Part shown: positions 45,402 through 53,821 of the stretch, piece after piece
How positions within the stretch are numbered: the stretch's first letter is position 1
Layout: every line of letters begins with the position of its first letter
From: Pelagerythrobacter marinus
Lineage (GTDB): Bacteria > Pseudomonadota > Alphaproteobacteria > Sphingomonadales > Sphingomonadaceae
Assembly (NCBI RefSeq): GCF_009827515.1
Contig: NZ_WTYO01000005.1
Span: 62,001-126,000, forward strand
Length of the DNA: 64,000 bases
Direction of reading: 5' to 3'
Made by a program: the position numbers and the translations under genes
The notes under the pieces: generated by a model
Told to the model about the DNA's origin: nothing
The model's database searches: none
The model's input: only the letters and a program-made list of their open reading frames with translations

Positions 45402-47957
45402 TCAGAAGCTGTGGCGCGCCCGGACCATCCACCGCATGGGCGGATTGATGTAGGTCGTGTTCGCCAGCGACGTCTGCGACGACGTCTCGTCGAAGCAGTT
45501 CGTGCACTGGAGCGAGAGCTGCCAGGCATTGTCCGGGCCGTTGAGCGACAGACCGGCGTTCACCGTCCACAGCGGCTCGCTGTACGCGCCGGCGATCAGG
45601 TTCCCGTCGTATGGATTTGCCGGGAAGGTCCCGTTAGCGCCGGAAATGCCGCCGGAATAGATGGTGAAGTTGCTGGTGGAGACCCACTGTTCCGAACGGT
45701 AAGTGGCGTTGACCGAAGGCACCAGGGTCATGCCCGAGGAACCGAGCTCGGCCTCGTAGCTTCCGCCGAACGCCAGAGTCCAGTCGGGCGTGCGGACCGG
45801 CGAGGCGATCTCGCCATCGGCGGTGATGATGCCCGCCCCGCAAGCCGCGGCGCCCGGACCACCCGGGACATTGCCCGCCGCGAGCTGCTCCAGACAGGCC
45901 GCCTGCTGCGCCGCCACCGACTGAATGCCATATTCGTCGAATTCGGGGGCATTGCGATCGATGACGTACTCGTCGTCCTGGTAGCCGACGTTCGCGTAGA
46001 GGTTGAGACCGTCCATCGGCGCGAGGATGAACTCCGCCTCGACGCCCTTGTTCTCGTAGTCGGCGAAGTTGCGGGTGAGGAAGGTGATCGCGCCGGTGGG
46101 CCCGACGAGCCCCGACGGCGTCTGCAGGCTCTTCACGTCCATCCAGAAGAACGTCACGTTCGCGCGCAGGATCCGGTTGAAGAGGTCCGACTTGACGCCA
46201 GCTTCGTAGCTCCAGACCTTCTCCGGACCGAACGGCAGCAGAGTGGCCGGCGTGGAGCCGCGGGCGTTCCAGCCGCCCGACTTGAAGCCGCGGGTGGCGG
46301 ATGCGAAAAAGAGCAGGCTGGGATTGGGCTCGTAGCTGACGGCGAAACGCGGCGTCCAGATTCCCACCGACTGTTCGAGGGGGATTGCGAGCCCTGAAGG
46401 TGCAACGAGATTGGCACTGTCGAGACAATTGGCCGGCAGCGGCCCCGACACGTCGCACTGCGCGCGATTGTCGCTGATGCTGATCGTCTTGGTCTCGTCG
46501 GTGTAGCGGATGCCTGCTGTCAGCTTGAGCTGGTCGGTAACATTGAAGTCGGTCTGCGCATAACCGGCAAGCGCCTCGGCCTTGTTGCGCAGGATGCGGT
46601 CGGCCAGCAGAAGCTGCACGTCTTCCGACACGGAGAACAGGTCCGCAAAGTCGGTGCGGTTCTCTTCGATCAGGTAGAACGCACCGCCCACGAAGTCGAC
46701 CAACCCGTCGGCAAAGCTGCCGGAGAACTTCACTTCCTGGCTGAACTGCTCATGCTGGCCGTCGTTCAGGATCACGAAGCCGCCGCGGCTGTAGCCGGTC
46801 ACCGTCGGATAGGGATTAGCTATCGTCGGCGCCGTCCGGCCGTCGTAGAAATCGATCCCGTACTGCTGCGTCTGATTGACGAAGCCGGTGATCAGGTTGA
46901 CCGTGACGTTGTCGCTGATGTCGACTTCGAAATCCGATCTCACCAGATCGGTCGCAGTGCGATTGCCGAGGAGGTAGTTCGCCTTGCGGCCCCGGATGTC
47001 CAGCGGCGCATACGGCGAGCTGTCTGCGGTTCCGCCCTCCGGCAGTCCGGTGGTGACGAAACGGCCATCGCAATCGGTCGGATCGGCCGGGTTGCAGTCG
47101 TAGTTGAGGATGTTCTCGCCGTTGGCGACGATATGGGCATAGGAGCCGCTCCAGCGTACGGATGGGCTGAGCTCGCCCCGGATGCCGAGGCGCGCACCCC
47201 ATCCGTCGTCGTCATTAAGCCGATCGCCGGTGGTGATGTTCTTCGCGTAGCCGTCGTCGTCCTGCCAGTAACCGCTCACCTTGATCGCAAGCGTGTCCAC
47301 GATCGGCACGTCGACCGACCCGCGAACGACTTTCTTGTTGAAGCGGCCGTAGCCGAGTTCCAGGTATCCACCAAACTCGTCGTCCGGCTCGCGCAGGATG
47401 ACGTTGACCGCGCCGCCGGTGGTATTGCGGCCGAACAGCGTACCCTGCGGCCCGCGCAGCACCTCGACCCGCTCCACATCGAACAGGCTGATGTTGTTGG
47501 CGTTCTGCCGGCTGAGATAGATGTCGTCGACATAGGTGCCGACGGGCGGGTCGAAAGTCGGGATGGACTCGGTGTTGCCCATGCCGCGGATGAAGAAGGC
47601 GTTCGACGAACCGAGGCCGGTGTTGTTGAGCGCCACGAAGTTCGGCACGTACTGCGCAACGTCGAGCGTGCTGCTCACACCCTTCGCCTGGAGCTGGTCG
47701 GGCGAGAAAGCGGACACCGCGATCGGCACGTCCTGCAGATTCTCGGAACGTCGCTGGGCAGTCACGAGAATCACGCCGATGCCCGAAGCATCGTCGGCCG
47801 ACGCGGCCTGGGCCTGATCGGCCGCGGCGCTGGCGGTATCCGTGCTTTCGGCCTGGGTGCCGGCGGATTCGTCCTGCCCGACCGTCTGGGCGTGAAGCGG
47901 TGCAGAGACGGCGACGCCCGCGAGCGCGGTTGCGGTGAAAAGAAGGGTTCTGCGCAT
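45402..47957 (-). CDS. TonB-dependent outer-membrane receptor
   Basis: 851 aa. The signal peptide (MRRTLLFTATALAGVAVSAPLHA) and an acidic Ala/Asp/Gln-rich segment precede IGVILVTAQRRSENLQDVPIAVSAFS, the typical plug start in sphingomonads. The plug domain follows (about 70-180), then a beta-barrel ending in Phe (RHSF). ATG 47957 has AGGAGA upstream. Its first position in operon IV and operator site 3 indicate regulated uptake of the island's substrate, which would need to be large or scarce enough to require active import. Confidence 0.92.
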   Translation of the reverse strand: MRRTLLFTATALAGVAVSAPLHAQTVGQDESAGTQAESTDTASAAADQAQAASADDASGIGVILVTAQRRSENLQDVPIAVSAFSPDQLQAKGVSSTLDVAQYVPNFVALNNTGLGSSNAFFIRGMGNTESIPTFDPPVGTYVDDIYLSRQNANNISLFDVERVEVLRGPQGTLFGRNTTGGAVNVILREPDDEFGGYLELGYGRFNKKVVRGSVDVPIVDTLAIKVSGYWQDDDGYAKNITTGDRLNDDDGWGARLGIRGELSPSVRWSGSYAHIVANGENILNYDCNPADPTDCDGRFVTTGLPEGGTADSSPYAPLDIRGRKANYLLGNRTATDLVRSDFEVDISDNVTVNLITGFVNQTQQYGIDFYDGRTAPTIANPYPTVTGYSRGGFVILNDGQHEQFSQEVKFSGSFADGLVDFVGGAFYLIEENRTDFADLFSVSEDVQLLLADRILRNKAEALAGYAQTDFNVTDQLKLTAGIRYTDETKTISISDNRAQCDVSGPLPANCLDSANLVAPSGLAIPLEQSVGIWTPRFAVSYEPNPSLLFFASATRGFKSGGWNARGSTPATLLPFGPEKVWSYEAGVKSDLFNRILRANVTFFWMDVKSLQTPSGLVGPTGAITFLTRNFADYENKGVEAEFILAPMDGLNLYANVGYQDDEYVIDRNAPEFDEYGIQSVAAQQAACLEQLAAGNVPGGPGAAACGAGIITADGEIASPVRTPDWTLAFGGSYEAELGSSGMTLVPSVNATYRSEQWVSTSNFTIYSGGISGANGTFPANPYDGNLIAGAYSEPLWTVNAGLSLNGPDNAWQLSLQCTNCFDETSSQTSLANTTYINPPMRWMVRARHSF

Positions 47958-48004
47958 TTGATCCAATCTCCTGAATGGGGCGTCGGCACCGCATTGGCGC
48001 TCTA

Positions 48005-48020
48005 ATTTGTCCGGACAACT
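48005..48020. promoter_or_regulatory. Operator-like palindrome, site 3
   Basis: ATTTGTCCGGACAACT, core at 48007-48018, lies 49 bp before the TonB receptor ATG. Its centre is 147 bp from the centre of site 4 in the same divergent intergenic region. Confidence 0.82.
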
Positions 48021-48141
48021 CCCACTGATTCGGGGAATCTGTCAAGAGCGTTGATCGCAAGATCGAGAAAAAGCTGCGCGATTGCGGTGCGTGGCCGAGG
48101 CGCGGGCGCCGGATCATTTTTGCGATAACGCAACAAGATGG

Positions 48142-48170
48142 TTGACTTTACATTTGTCCGGACAAATTGT
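48142..48170 (+). promoter_or_regulatory. Putative promoter of operon V with operator in its spacer
   Basis: TTGACT at 48142-48147 and AATTGT at 48165-48170 are 17 bp apart. Operator site 4 fills the spacer and touches the -10 element. A start point 6-8 bp after the -10 would fall at the ATG (48177), so the transcript could be leaderless or nearly so. The -10 match is only partial. Confidence 0.45.
48152..48167. promoter_or_regulatory. Operator-like palindrome, site 4
   Basis: ATTTGTCCGGACAAAT, a perfect 16-bp palindrome and the most symmetrical of the five copies, ends 9 bp before the ATG of the CitE gene. Core TTGTCCGGACAA at 48154-48165. Confidence 0.84.
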
Positions 48171-48176
48171 TGGGAC

Positions 48177-49028
48177 ATGAACCGAACCGGTGCCCCCCTT
48201 CCCGCTGCGCCATCCACGCTGCGCGCGCAGAGCCTGCTCTTCGTGCCAGGATCGCGTCCGGACCGAATCGCCAAGGCGCTCGATTCGGGTGCAGACCTCG
48301 TGTGCGTCGACCTCGAGGACTCGGTGCCGGAGGACGGCAAGGGACCGGCCCGCGCTGCCGCGCTTGCTGCCATCGCCGATCACGCCGACGGCCGGCTGGC
48401 GCTACGGATCAATGGAATTGGGACCCGGCACGGGCTTGCCGACCTGCTCGCCGTCGCCGAAGCGGAAGCGCCCCCGCCCCTCCTGCTGCTGCCGAAAGTG
48501 GAGAGCGACGCGGAAGTGGCGCTGATCGCCTCGGCGTTGGGCCGTGACGGCATTGGACTGGTCCCGCTGGTGGAGAACCCCAGGGGCTTGCGCGCCGCCC
48601 ACCGGATCGCGGCCGCGCCGCAGGTCTGCGCGATGATGTTCGGCGGCGGCGATCTTTCCGGGGAGCTGGGCGTAGCGCTGGAGTGGGAGCCGCTCATCGG
48701 CGCGCGATCGCAGTTCATCCTTGCCTGCGCCGAAGCCGGCGTCCCGGCCATCGACGTCCCTTACGTCCGCCTCGGCGACGAGGCGGGTCTCGAGGAAGAG
48801 ACCCGGCGCGCCAAGGCGCTGGGCTTCGCTGCCAAGGCAGCCATCCATCCCGACCAGATCGCAACCATTCACCGCATGATGAGGCCCACCGCCGAGGAGC
48901 TGGAGGAGGCGCAAGCCGCCGAGGCCGCCTTCGCGGCCGGGAACGGCGCAGCCGTCCGCTTCCGGGGCAAGATGCTCGAGGCGCCGATCATGCGGAGATA
49001 CCGTCAAATTCTCGCTTACAAGGATTAA
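48177..49028 (+). CDS. CitE/HpcH-family acyl-CoA lyase
   Basis: 283 aa. The CitE-family motifs LFVPGSRPDRIAKAL, DLEDSVPEDGK and PKVESDAEV and the C-terminal KAAIHPDQI are present. Relatives cleave malyl-CoA, citramalyl-CoA or methylmalyl-CoA in an Mg-dependent aldol manner. ATG 48177; the frame extends upstream to 48138 but would include the operator. With MaoC and acyl-CoA dehydrogenase genes behind it, cleavage of an alkylmalyl-CoA is likely. Confidence 0.87.
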   Translation: MNRTGAPLPAAPSTLRAQSLLFVPGSRPDRIAKALDSGADLVCVDLEDSVPEDGKGPARAAALAAIADHADGRLALRINGIGTRHGLADLLAVAEAEAPPPLLLLPKVESDAEVALIASALGRDGIGLVPLVENPRGLRAAHRIAAAPQVCAMMFGGGDLSGELGVALEWEPLIGARSQFILACAEAGVPAIDVPYVRLGDEAGLEEETRRAKALGFAAKAAIHPDQIATIHRMMRPTAEELEEAQAAEAAFAAGNGAAVRFRGKMLEAPIMRRYRQILAYKD

Positions 49029-49033
49029 AGAAC

Positions 49034-49543
49034 ATGCGTGAAGGAAGCATCGAAGTGGGCCCGCAGCGGTACCGCGAAACCTTCGGCCGCTATTTCGAGG
49101 AATTCACCGAAGGCGACGTTTACGAGCACCGCCCCGGCCGCACGATTACCGATGCGGACAACGTGTCGTTCACGCTGATGACGATGAACACCCACCCGGC
49201 GCACTTCGATTACGAGTTCGCGAGCAAGACGGAGTTCAAGAAGCCCCTCGTCTGCTCGCCGCTGACAGTCGCCCTGATGGTGGGCATGAGCGTGTCCGAC
49301 GTGAGCCAGAAAGCGGTCGCCAATCTCGGCTGGCAGGACATCAAGCTCACGCACCCGCTGTTCCCCGGCGACACCCTCTATGCCGAGAGCAAGGTCATCG
49401 AGAAGCGCGAATCCAGGTCGCGCCCGGAACAGGGGATCGTGACGGTCGAGACGATCGGAAAGAACCAGCACGGCAACGTGGTCTGCACCTTCAAGCGCTC
49501 CATGCTGATCTGGAAGCGTGGCTTCGGCCCGATGGAAAGCTGA
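49034..49543 (+). CDS. MaoC-family acyl-CoA dehydratase/hydratase
   Basis: 169-aa single hot-dog domain. The motifs GRTITDADNVSFTLMTMNTHPAHFD (catalytic Asp/His region) and KPLVCSPLTVALMVGMS resemble mesaconyl-CoA hydratase-type MaoC proteins. It would hydrate the unsaturated diacyl-CoA made by the acyl-CoA dehydrogenase to the substrate of CitE. Confidence 0.87.
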   Translation: MREGSIEVGPQRYRETFGRYFEEFTEGDVYEHRPGRTITDADNVSFTLMTMNTHPAHFDYEFASKTEFKKPLVCSPLTVALMVGMSVSDVSQKAVANLGWQDIKLTHPLFPGDTLYAESKVIEKRESRSRPEQGIVTVETIGKNQHGNVVCTFKRSMLIWKRGFGPMES

Positions 49544-49555
49544 GGGCAGACGACA

Positions 49556-50734
49556 ATGGCAAACAACCCTGCAGCGACGACGCGCACCATCGACCCCGAC
49601 GAGGAAGCGGCCCTGCTCGAGGCGATCGACCGCTGGGTCGAGCGCGAAGTGCAGCCCATCGTGATGAAGCACGACCATGGCGACATCTATCCGGCCGGTC
49701 TGGTCGAGCAGATGAAGGAGATGGGTCTTTTCGGCGCAACCATCGGCCGCGAGTACGGCGGCCTGGGCCTGCCGGCGACGACTTACGCGAGCATCGTCTC
49801 GAAGATCGCGTCGCACTGGATGGCGCTGACCGGGATCTTCAATTCGCACCTCATCATGGCGGCCGCGGTCGAGCGCTTCGGAACGCCCGAGCAGAAGGCG
49901 CACTGGCTGCCGAAGTTCGCGAGCGGAGAGATTCGGGGCGGCCTCGCTCTCACTGAACCAGACGCGGGGACCGACCTGCAGGCGATCCGCACCAGCGCCA
50001 CCCGGGACGGCGACGATTACGTCATCAACGGCACCAAGACGTGGATCACCAACGGCATCGAGGGAAGCTGCTTCGCTCTGCTGGTGAAGACCGACCCGAA
50101 AGCCGAGCCGCGCCACAAGGGCATCAGCCTGTTCATCGCGCCCAAGCAGGAAGGGTTCAGCGTCGGCAAGAAGTTCGACAAGCTGGGCTACAAGGCGATC
50201 GACAGCGCCGAGCTGGTCTTCGACAACTATCGGCTGCCGAAAGAAAACCTCATCGGCGGCGTCGAAGGTCAGGGGTTCTATCAGGCGACGGGCGGCCTCG
50301 AGCTCGGGCGGATCAATGTCGCCGCACGCGGCGTGGGCATGGCCGATGGGGCGCTGCGCCTCTCGACCGAATATGCGCAGACGCGCCGGACCATGGGCAA
50401 GCCGATCTGCGAACACCAGGCCATTCAGCTCAAGCTGGGCGAAATGGCGACGCGTGCGCGGGCCGCGCGCCTTCTGGTCGAAGATGCCGCGCGCGCCTAC
50501 GATCGGGGGGAGCGCTGCGACATGGAAGCCGGCATGGCGAAGTACTTCGCGTCGGAAGCCGCGGTCGCCAACGCTTCGGAAGGCATGCGCATCCACGGCG
50601 GATACAGCTATTCGAAGGAATACGAGATCGAACGCTTCTATCGTGATGCGATGCTGATGTGCATCGGAGAGGGGACCAACGAAATGCAGCGCATCATCAT
50701 CTCGCGCCAGTGGGTCAAGCGGAACCCGGCATGA
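49556..50734 (+). CDS. Acyl-CoA dehydrogenase
   Basis: 392 aa. The FAD and substrate motifs LALTEPDAGTDLQAI and TKTWITNG, and the C-terminal MRIHGGYSYSKEYEIERFYRD with catalytic Glu in GEGTNEMQR, are complete. Small-chain or branched (methylsuccinyl-type) substrates fit the neighbouring genes. The stop overlaps the CaiB start (ATGA). Confidence 0.9.
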   Translation: MANNPAATTRTIDPDEEAALLEAIDRWVEREVQPIVMKHDHGDIYPAGLVEQMKEMGLFGATIGREYGGLGLPATTYASIVSKIASHWMALTGIFNSHLIMAAAVERFGTPEQKAHWLPKFASGEIRGGLALTEPDAGTDLQAIRTSATRDGDDYVINGTKTWITNGIEGSCFALLVKTDPKAEPRHKGISLFIAPKQEGFSVGKKFDKLGYKAIDSAELVFDNYRLPKENLIGGVEGQGFYQATGGLELGRINVAARGVGMADGALRLSTEYAQTRRTMGKPICEHQAIQLKLGEMATRARAARLLVEDAARAYDRGERCDMEAGMAKYFASEAAVANASEGMRIHGGYSYSKEYEIERFYRDAMLMCIGEGTNEMQRIIISRQWVKRNPA

Positions 50735-51921
50735 CCGATCTGCCCCTCACCGGCTACCGGATCCTTTCGGCCGAGCAGTATGGCGCGGGCCCTTACGGCA
50801 CGATGCTCCTCGCACAGCTCGGCGCGGAAGTGATCAAGATCGAACCGCCCCGCGTCGGCGACAGCGCCCGGGCGGTGGGGCCACACTACCTTCGCGAGGG
50901 GGAAAGCGTCTATTTCCAGACCTTCAACCTCAACAAGAAGTCGCTGACGCTCGACCTCCGCTCCGACAAGGGGCAGGAGATATTCCGCAAGCTGGCCGGC
51001 GAGGTCCACGTCGTCGCCAACAACATGCGCGGCGACCTGCCGGAGAAGCTCGGCCTTACGTACGATGCGCTGAAAGACGTCAATCCAGCGGTGGTATGCG
51101 CGCATCTCTCCGCCTACGGTCGCGACAACGAGCGGGCCCGCTGGCCCGGCTACGATTACCTCATGCAGGCCGAGGCCGGCTATCTGAGCCTGACCGGCGA
51201 GCCCGACGCGCCCCCGACGCGCTTCGGCCTCTCGATGGTCGACTTCATGACCGGTACGATGATGACGATCGGATTGCTCGCCGCGCTGGTCGATGCGGAG
51301 CGCAGCGGAAAAGGGCGCGACGTCGATGTCGATCTTCTCTCCTCCGCGCTGCACCAGACGAGCTATCCGGCGCTCTGGTATCTGAATGAAGGCGACGTCA
51401 CCGCGCGCACCTCGCGGTCCGCCCACCCCTCGGTGACGCCGAGCCAGATGTTCCGCACCGCGGACGGCTGGGTCTTCGTGATGGCGCAGCTTCCCAAGTT
51501 CTGGACCATTCTCACCGACCGGATCGGACGCGCGGACCTTGCGGCGGACGCCCGCTTCGCAACGCCAGCCGATCGCCTGGCCAACCGCGAGGCGCTGACC
51601 GAGGAACTGGACGCCACGTTCTCTGCACAGCCGACCGCGCACTGGATGGAATTGTTGCAGGGGCACATGCCCGTGTCGCCCGTGCATTCGCTCGACCAGG
51701 CGCTCGACAATCCCTTCGCCCACGCGACCGGCATGGTGGCGACGGTCGCCCATCCCGACCGCGAGGACCTGAAGGTGCTCGGAAGCCCGTTCCGGGTCTC
51801 CGGCGAACGCCCCCCGCTCCGCGCCGCCCCGCTTCTCGGCGCCGACACGGATGCCGTGCTGGCAGGCCTCGGCTACGACGATGCCGAGGTGGCCCAGCTC
51901 CGCCACGAAGGGGTCGTCTGA
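50731..51921 (+). CDS. CaiB/BaiF CoA-transferase family protein
   Basis: 396-aa family III transferase. The opening YRILSAEQYGAGPYGTMLLAQLGAEVIKIEPP and NLNKKSLTLDLRSDKG are typical; the catalytic Asp is expected in GYDYLMQAEAG. It overlaps the acyl-CoA dehydrogenase gene and is followed by a second CaiB gene. The two could form one heteromeric enzyme, as in mesaconate- or benzylsuccinate-type CoA transfer. Confidence 0.88.
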   Translation: MTDLPLTGYRILSAEQYGAGPYGTMLLAQLGAEVIKIEPPRVGDSARAVGPHYLREGESVYFQTFNLNKKSLTLDLRSDKGQEIFRKLAGEVHVVANNMRGDLPEKLGLTYDALKDVNPAVVCAHLSAYGRDNERARWPGYDYLMQAEAGYLSLTGEPDAPPTRFGLSMVDFMTGTMMTIGLLAALVDAERSGKGRDVDVDLLSSALHQTSYPALWYLNEGDVTARTSRSAHPSVTPSQMFRTADGWVFVMAQLPKFWTILTDRIGRADLAADARFATPADRLANREALTEELDATFSAQPTAHWMELLQGHMPVSPVHSLDQALDNPFAHATGMVATVAHPDREDLKVLGSPFRVSGERPPLRAAPLLGADTDAVLAGLGYDDAEVAQLRHEGVV

Positions 51922-51926
51922 CCGCC

Positions 51927-53015
51927 ATGGGCAAGCTCGACGGCATCAAGGTGATCGACCTGTCCGTGTTCCTGCCGGGGCCGATGATGACGCTGATGAT
52001 GGCCGATCAGGGCGCGCAGGTGATCAAGATCGAGCCGCCATCGGGCGATCCGGCGCGGGCTATGGAGCCAATCGAGGCCGGACAGTCCGTGTGGTTCCGC
52101 AATCTCAATCGGGGCAAGGCGAGCCTGGCGCTCGACCTCAAGACGGACAGCGGCCGGGACCGGCTGTGGGACCTCATCGACGATGCCGACGTGTTCGTCG
52201 AAGGCTTCCGGCCGGGCGCGATGAAGCGCCTTGGCTTCGACTACGAAGCGGTCGCGGCGCGCAACCCGCGGATCGTCTATTGCTCCATTTCCGCGTTCGG
52301 GCAGAGCGGACCGATGGCGCATCATCCGGGTCATGATATGGTCGTACAGGCGCTGAGCGGCTTTCTTTCGGTGAACGACGTTCCGGGCGCCCGACCGGCG
52401 GTTCCCGGCGTGCCATCGGCCGACATGGCCGCGGGTCTCACGGCGCTCTCGGCCGTGCTCATGGCGATCATCGGGCGGGAGAAGAGCGGCCGGGGCGACT
52501 ACGTCGACTGCGCTATGTTCGATTCCCTCCTCCCCTGGTGCGCGCACATTGCCGGAGAGGCGATCGCAGGCGGCGATCCGCCGGTGTCGGCGAGCCAGCG
52601 CTCGTTGGGCGGCGCCGCCTTCTACCAGGTCTACGCCACGAAAGACGGTCGCCTCGTCGCTCTGGGCGGGCGGGAGCCGAAGTTCGTGGCCAACCTGCTT
52701 AACGCGCTCGGCCGTCCCGATCTCATCCCGCTGGGCGAAGCGCCCGCCGGGGAGGCGCAGGCGCTGTTGCGCGACTATCTCGCCGAGCAGTTCGCCGCGC
52801 GCACGCGCGACGAATGGATCGCATGGTTCGCCGACAAGGACGTCGCCTTCGCCCCCGTGCTCGACTTCCGCGAGGCGCTCTCGCAGCCCCACGTCGCCGA
52901 CCGCGGATTGCTCGTCGATGCCGACGGCGCGCACCAGATTGCGCCGGCCATCCGCTTCGCGCACTCCGATCAGTGGACTCCGCGGGCCGCACCGGCCCTC
53001 GGGCAGGACAACTAG
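51927..53015 (+). CDS. CaiB/BaiF CoA-transferase family protein, tandem copy
   Basis: 362 aa. It shows IKVIDLSVFLPGPMMTLMMADQGAQVIKIEPP at its start, GFRPGAMKRLGFDYEAV and the catalytic-Asp region HHPGHDMVVQALSG. It begins 6 bp after the preceding CaiB stop. Last gene of operon V, convergent with the regulator gene. Confidence 0.88.
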   Translation: MGKLDGIKVIDLSVFLPGPMMTLMMADQGAQVIKIEPPSGDPARAMEPIEAGQSVWFRNLNRGKASLALDLKTDSGRDRLWDLIDDADVFVEGFRPGAMKRLGFDYEAVAARNPRIVYCSISAFGQSGPMAHHPGHDMVVQALSGFLSVNDVPGARPAVPGVPSADMAAGLTALSAVLMAIIGREKSGRGDYVDCAMFDSLLPWCAHIAGEAIAGGDPPVSASQRSLGGAAFYQVYATKDGRLVALGGREPKFVANLLNALGRPDLIPLGEAPAGEAQALLRDYLAEQFAARTRDEWIAWFADKDVAFAPVLDFREALSQPHVADRGLLVDADGAHQIAPAIRFAHSDQWTPRAAPALGQDN

Positions 53016-53028
53016 CTCGATGAGCGCG

Positions 53029-53778
53029 TCAGCTATCCACGTCGATGTGCATGCTGTAGGCGAAGCGATGCCCGGGATGGTGGCTGACGGAAATCTCGAA
53101 CGCGCGCCCGCTATCGTCGAGATAGCTGCGAAGGATGCGAAGGCAGGGGCTGCGCCGCGGCACCTTCAGTTGATCCGCTATCGCGGCCGTGGCCGCGACC
53201 GCCTGAATATCCTGCGTGACGCGGGACACCGAAACGCCTGCATGCTCCTCCAACTGCTGAAAGATCGTGCTTCGCGCGGTTTCGATCTTCTGCGCCGCCT
53301 CGGCAAGCTCGGGGTGGACGTAGGCGTCGGTCAGCGCAATCGGCAGGCCGTCGTGCGTCTGCGTGCGGATGCCGCTGAAGTGCAGCCACTTGCCCGAAAT
53401 CTCCAGGCCCGCCTGCTCGGCATATTTCTTCGGCAGCGTCACGCGGCCGCGTTCCTTGAACATGAACTGCGTGTCGCGGGCGTATTGCAGAATCTCGTCC
53501 ACGTTAGACAGCGGCTGGTGCAGCGCGCCGGCACGGGCCGAGGCGGGCTGGATCATCGTGCCGGAGCCGCGGCGGCGCTTGATCAGACCTTCCGATTGAA
53601 GCTTGCGCAGCGCCTCGCGCACCGTGAAGCGGCTGACGCCGTGTTCCTCGCAAAGAACGGCCTCGGTCGGGAAGCCGTCGGTGTCGTCGAAACGTCCGGC
53701 GAGAATGTCCGCGCGCAGCAGATCGGCGAGTTCGAGGTAGCGCGGTTTACGTTCGACCTTCTCGGCGGTGCTGGCCAC
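53029..53778 (-). CDS. GntR/HutC-family transcriptional regulator
   Basis: 249 aa. The N-terminal winged helix (RYLELADLLRADILAG through SRFTVREALRKLQSEGLIKRRRGSGT, about 12-75) is followed by a UTRA ligand-binding domain (about 95-240), marking the HutC subfamily. GTG 53778 has GGGGAGAAGAAG upstream; TTG 53835 is unlikely. It is the only regulator in the island and diverges from operon VI by 43 bp. HutC-type proteins bind palindromes of the GTC-NN-GAC kind, which matches the five TTGTCCGGACAA sites. Confidence 0.9.
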   Translation of the reverse strand: MASTAEKVERKPRYLELADLLRADILAGRFDDTDGFPTEAVLCEEHGVSRFTVREALRKLQSEGLIKRRRGSGTMIQPASARAGALHQPLSNVDEILQYARDTQFMFKERGRVTLPKKYAEQAGLEISGKWLHFSGIRTQTHDGLPIALTDAYVHPELAEAAQKIETARSTIFQQLEEHAGVSVSRVTQDIQAVAATAAIADQLKVPRRSPCLRILRSYLDDSGRAFEISVSHHPGHRFAYSMHIDVDS

Positions 53779-53821
53779 GGTGTCTTCTTCTCCCCACTTT
53801 GTTGCCCCGGCGGTGCTCGCC

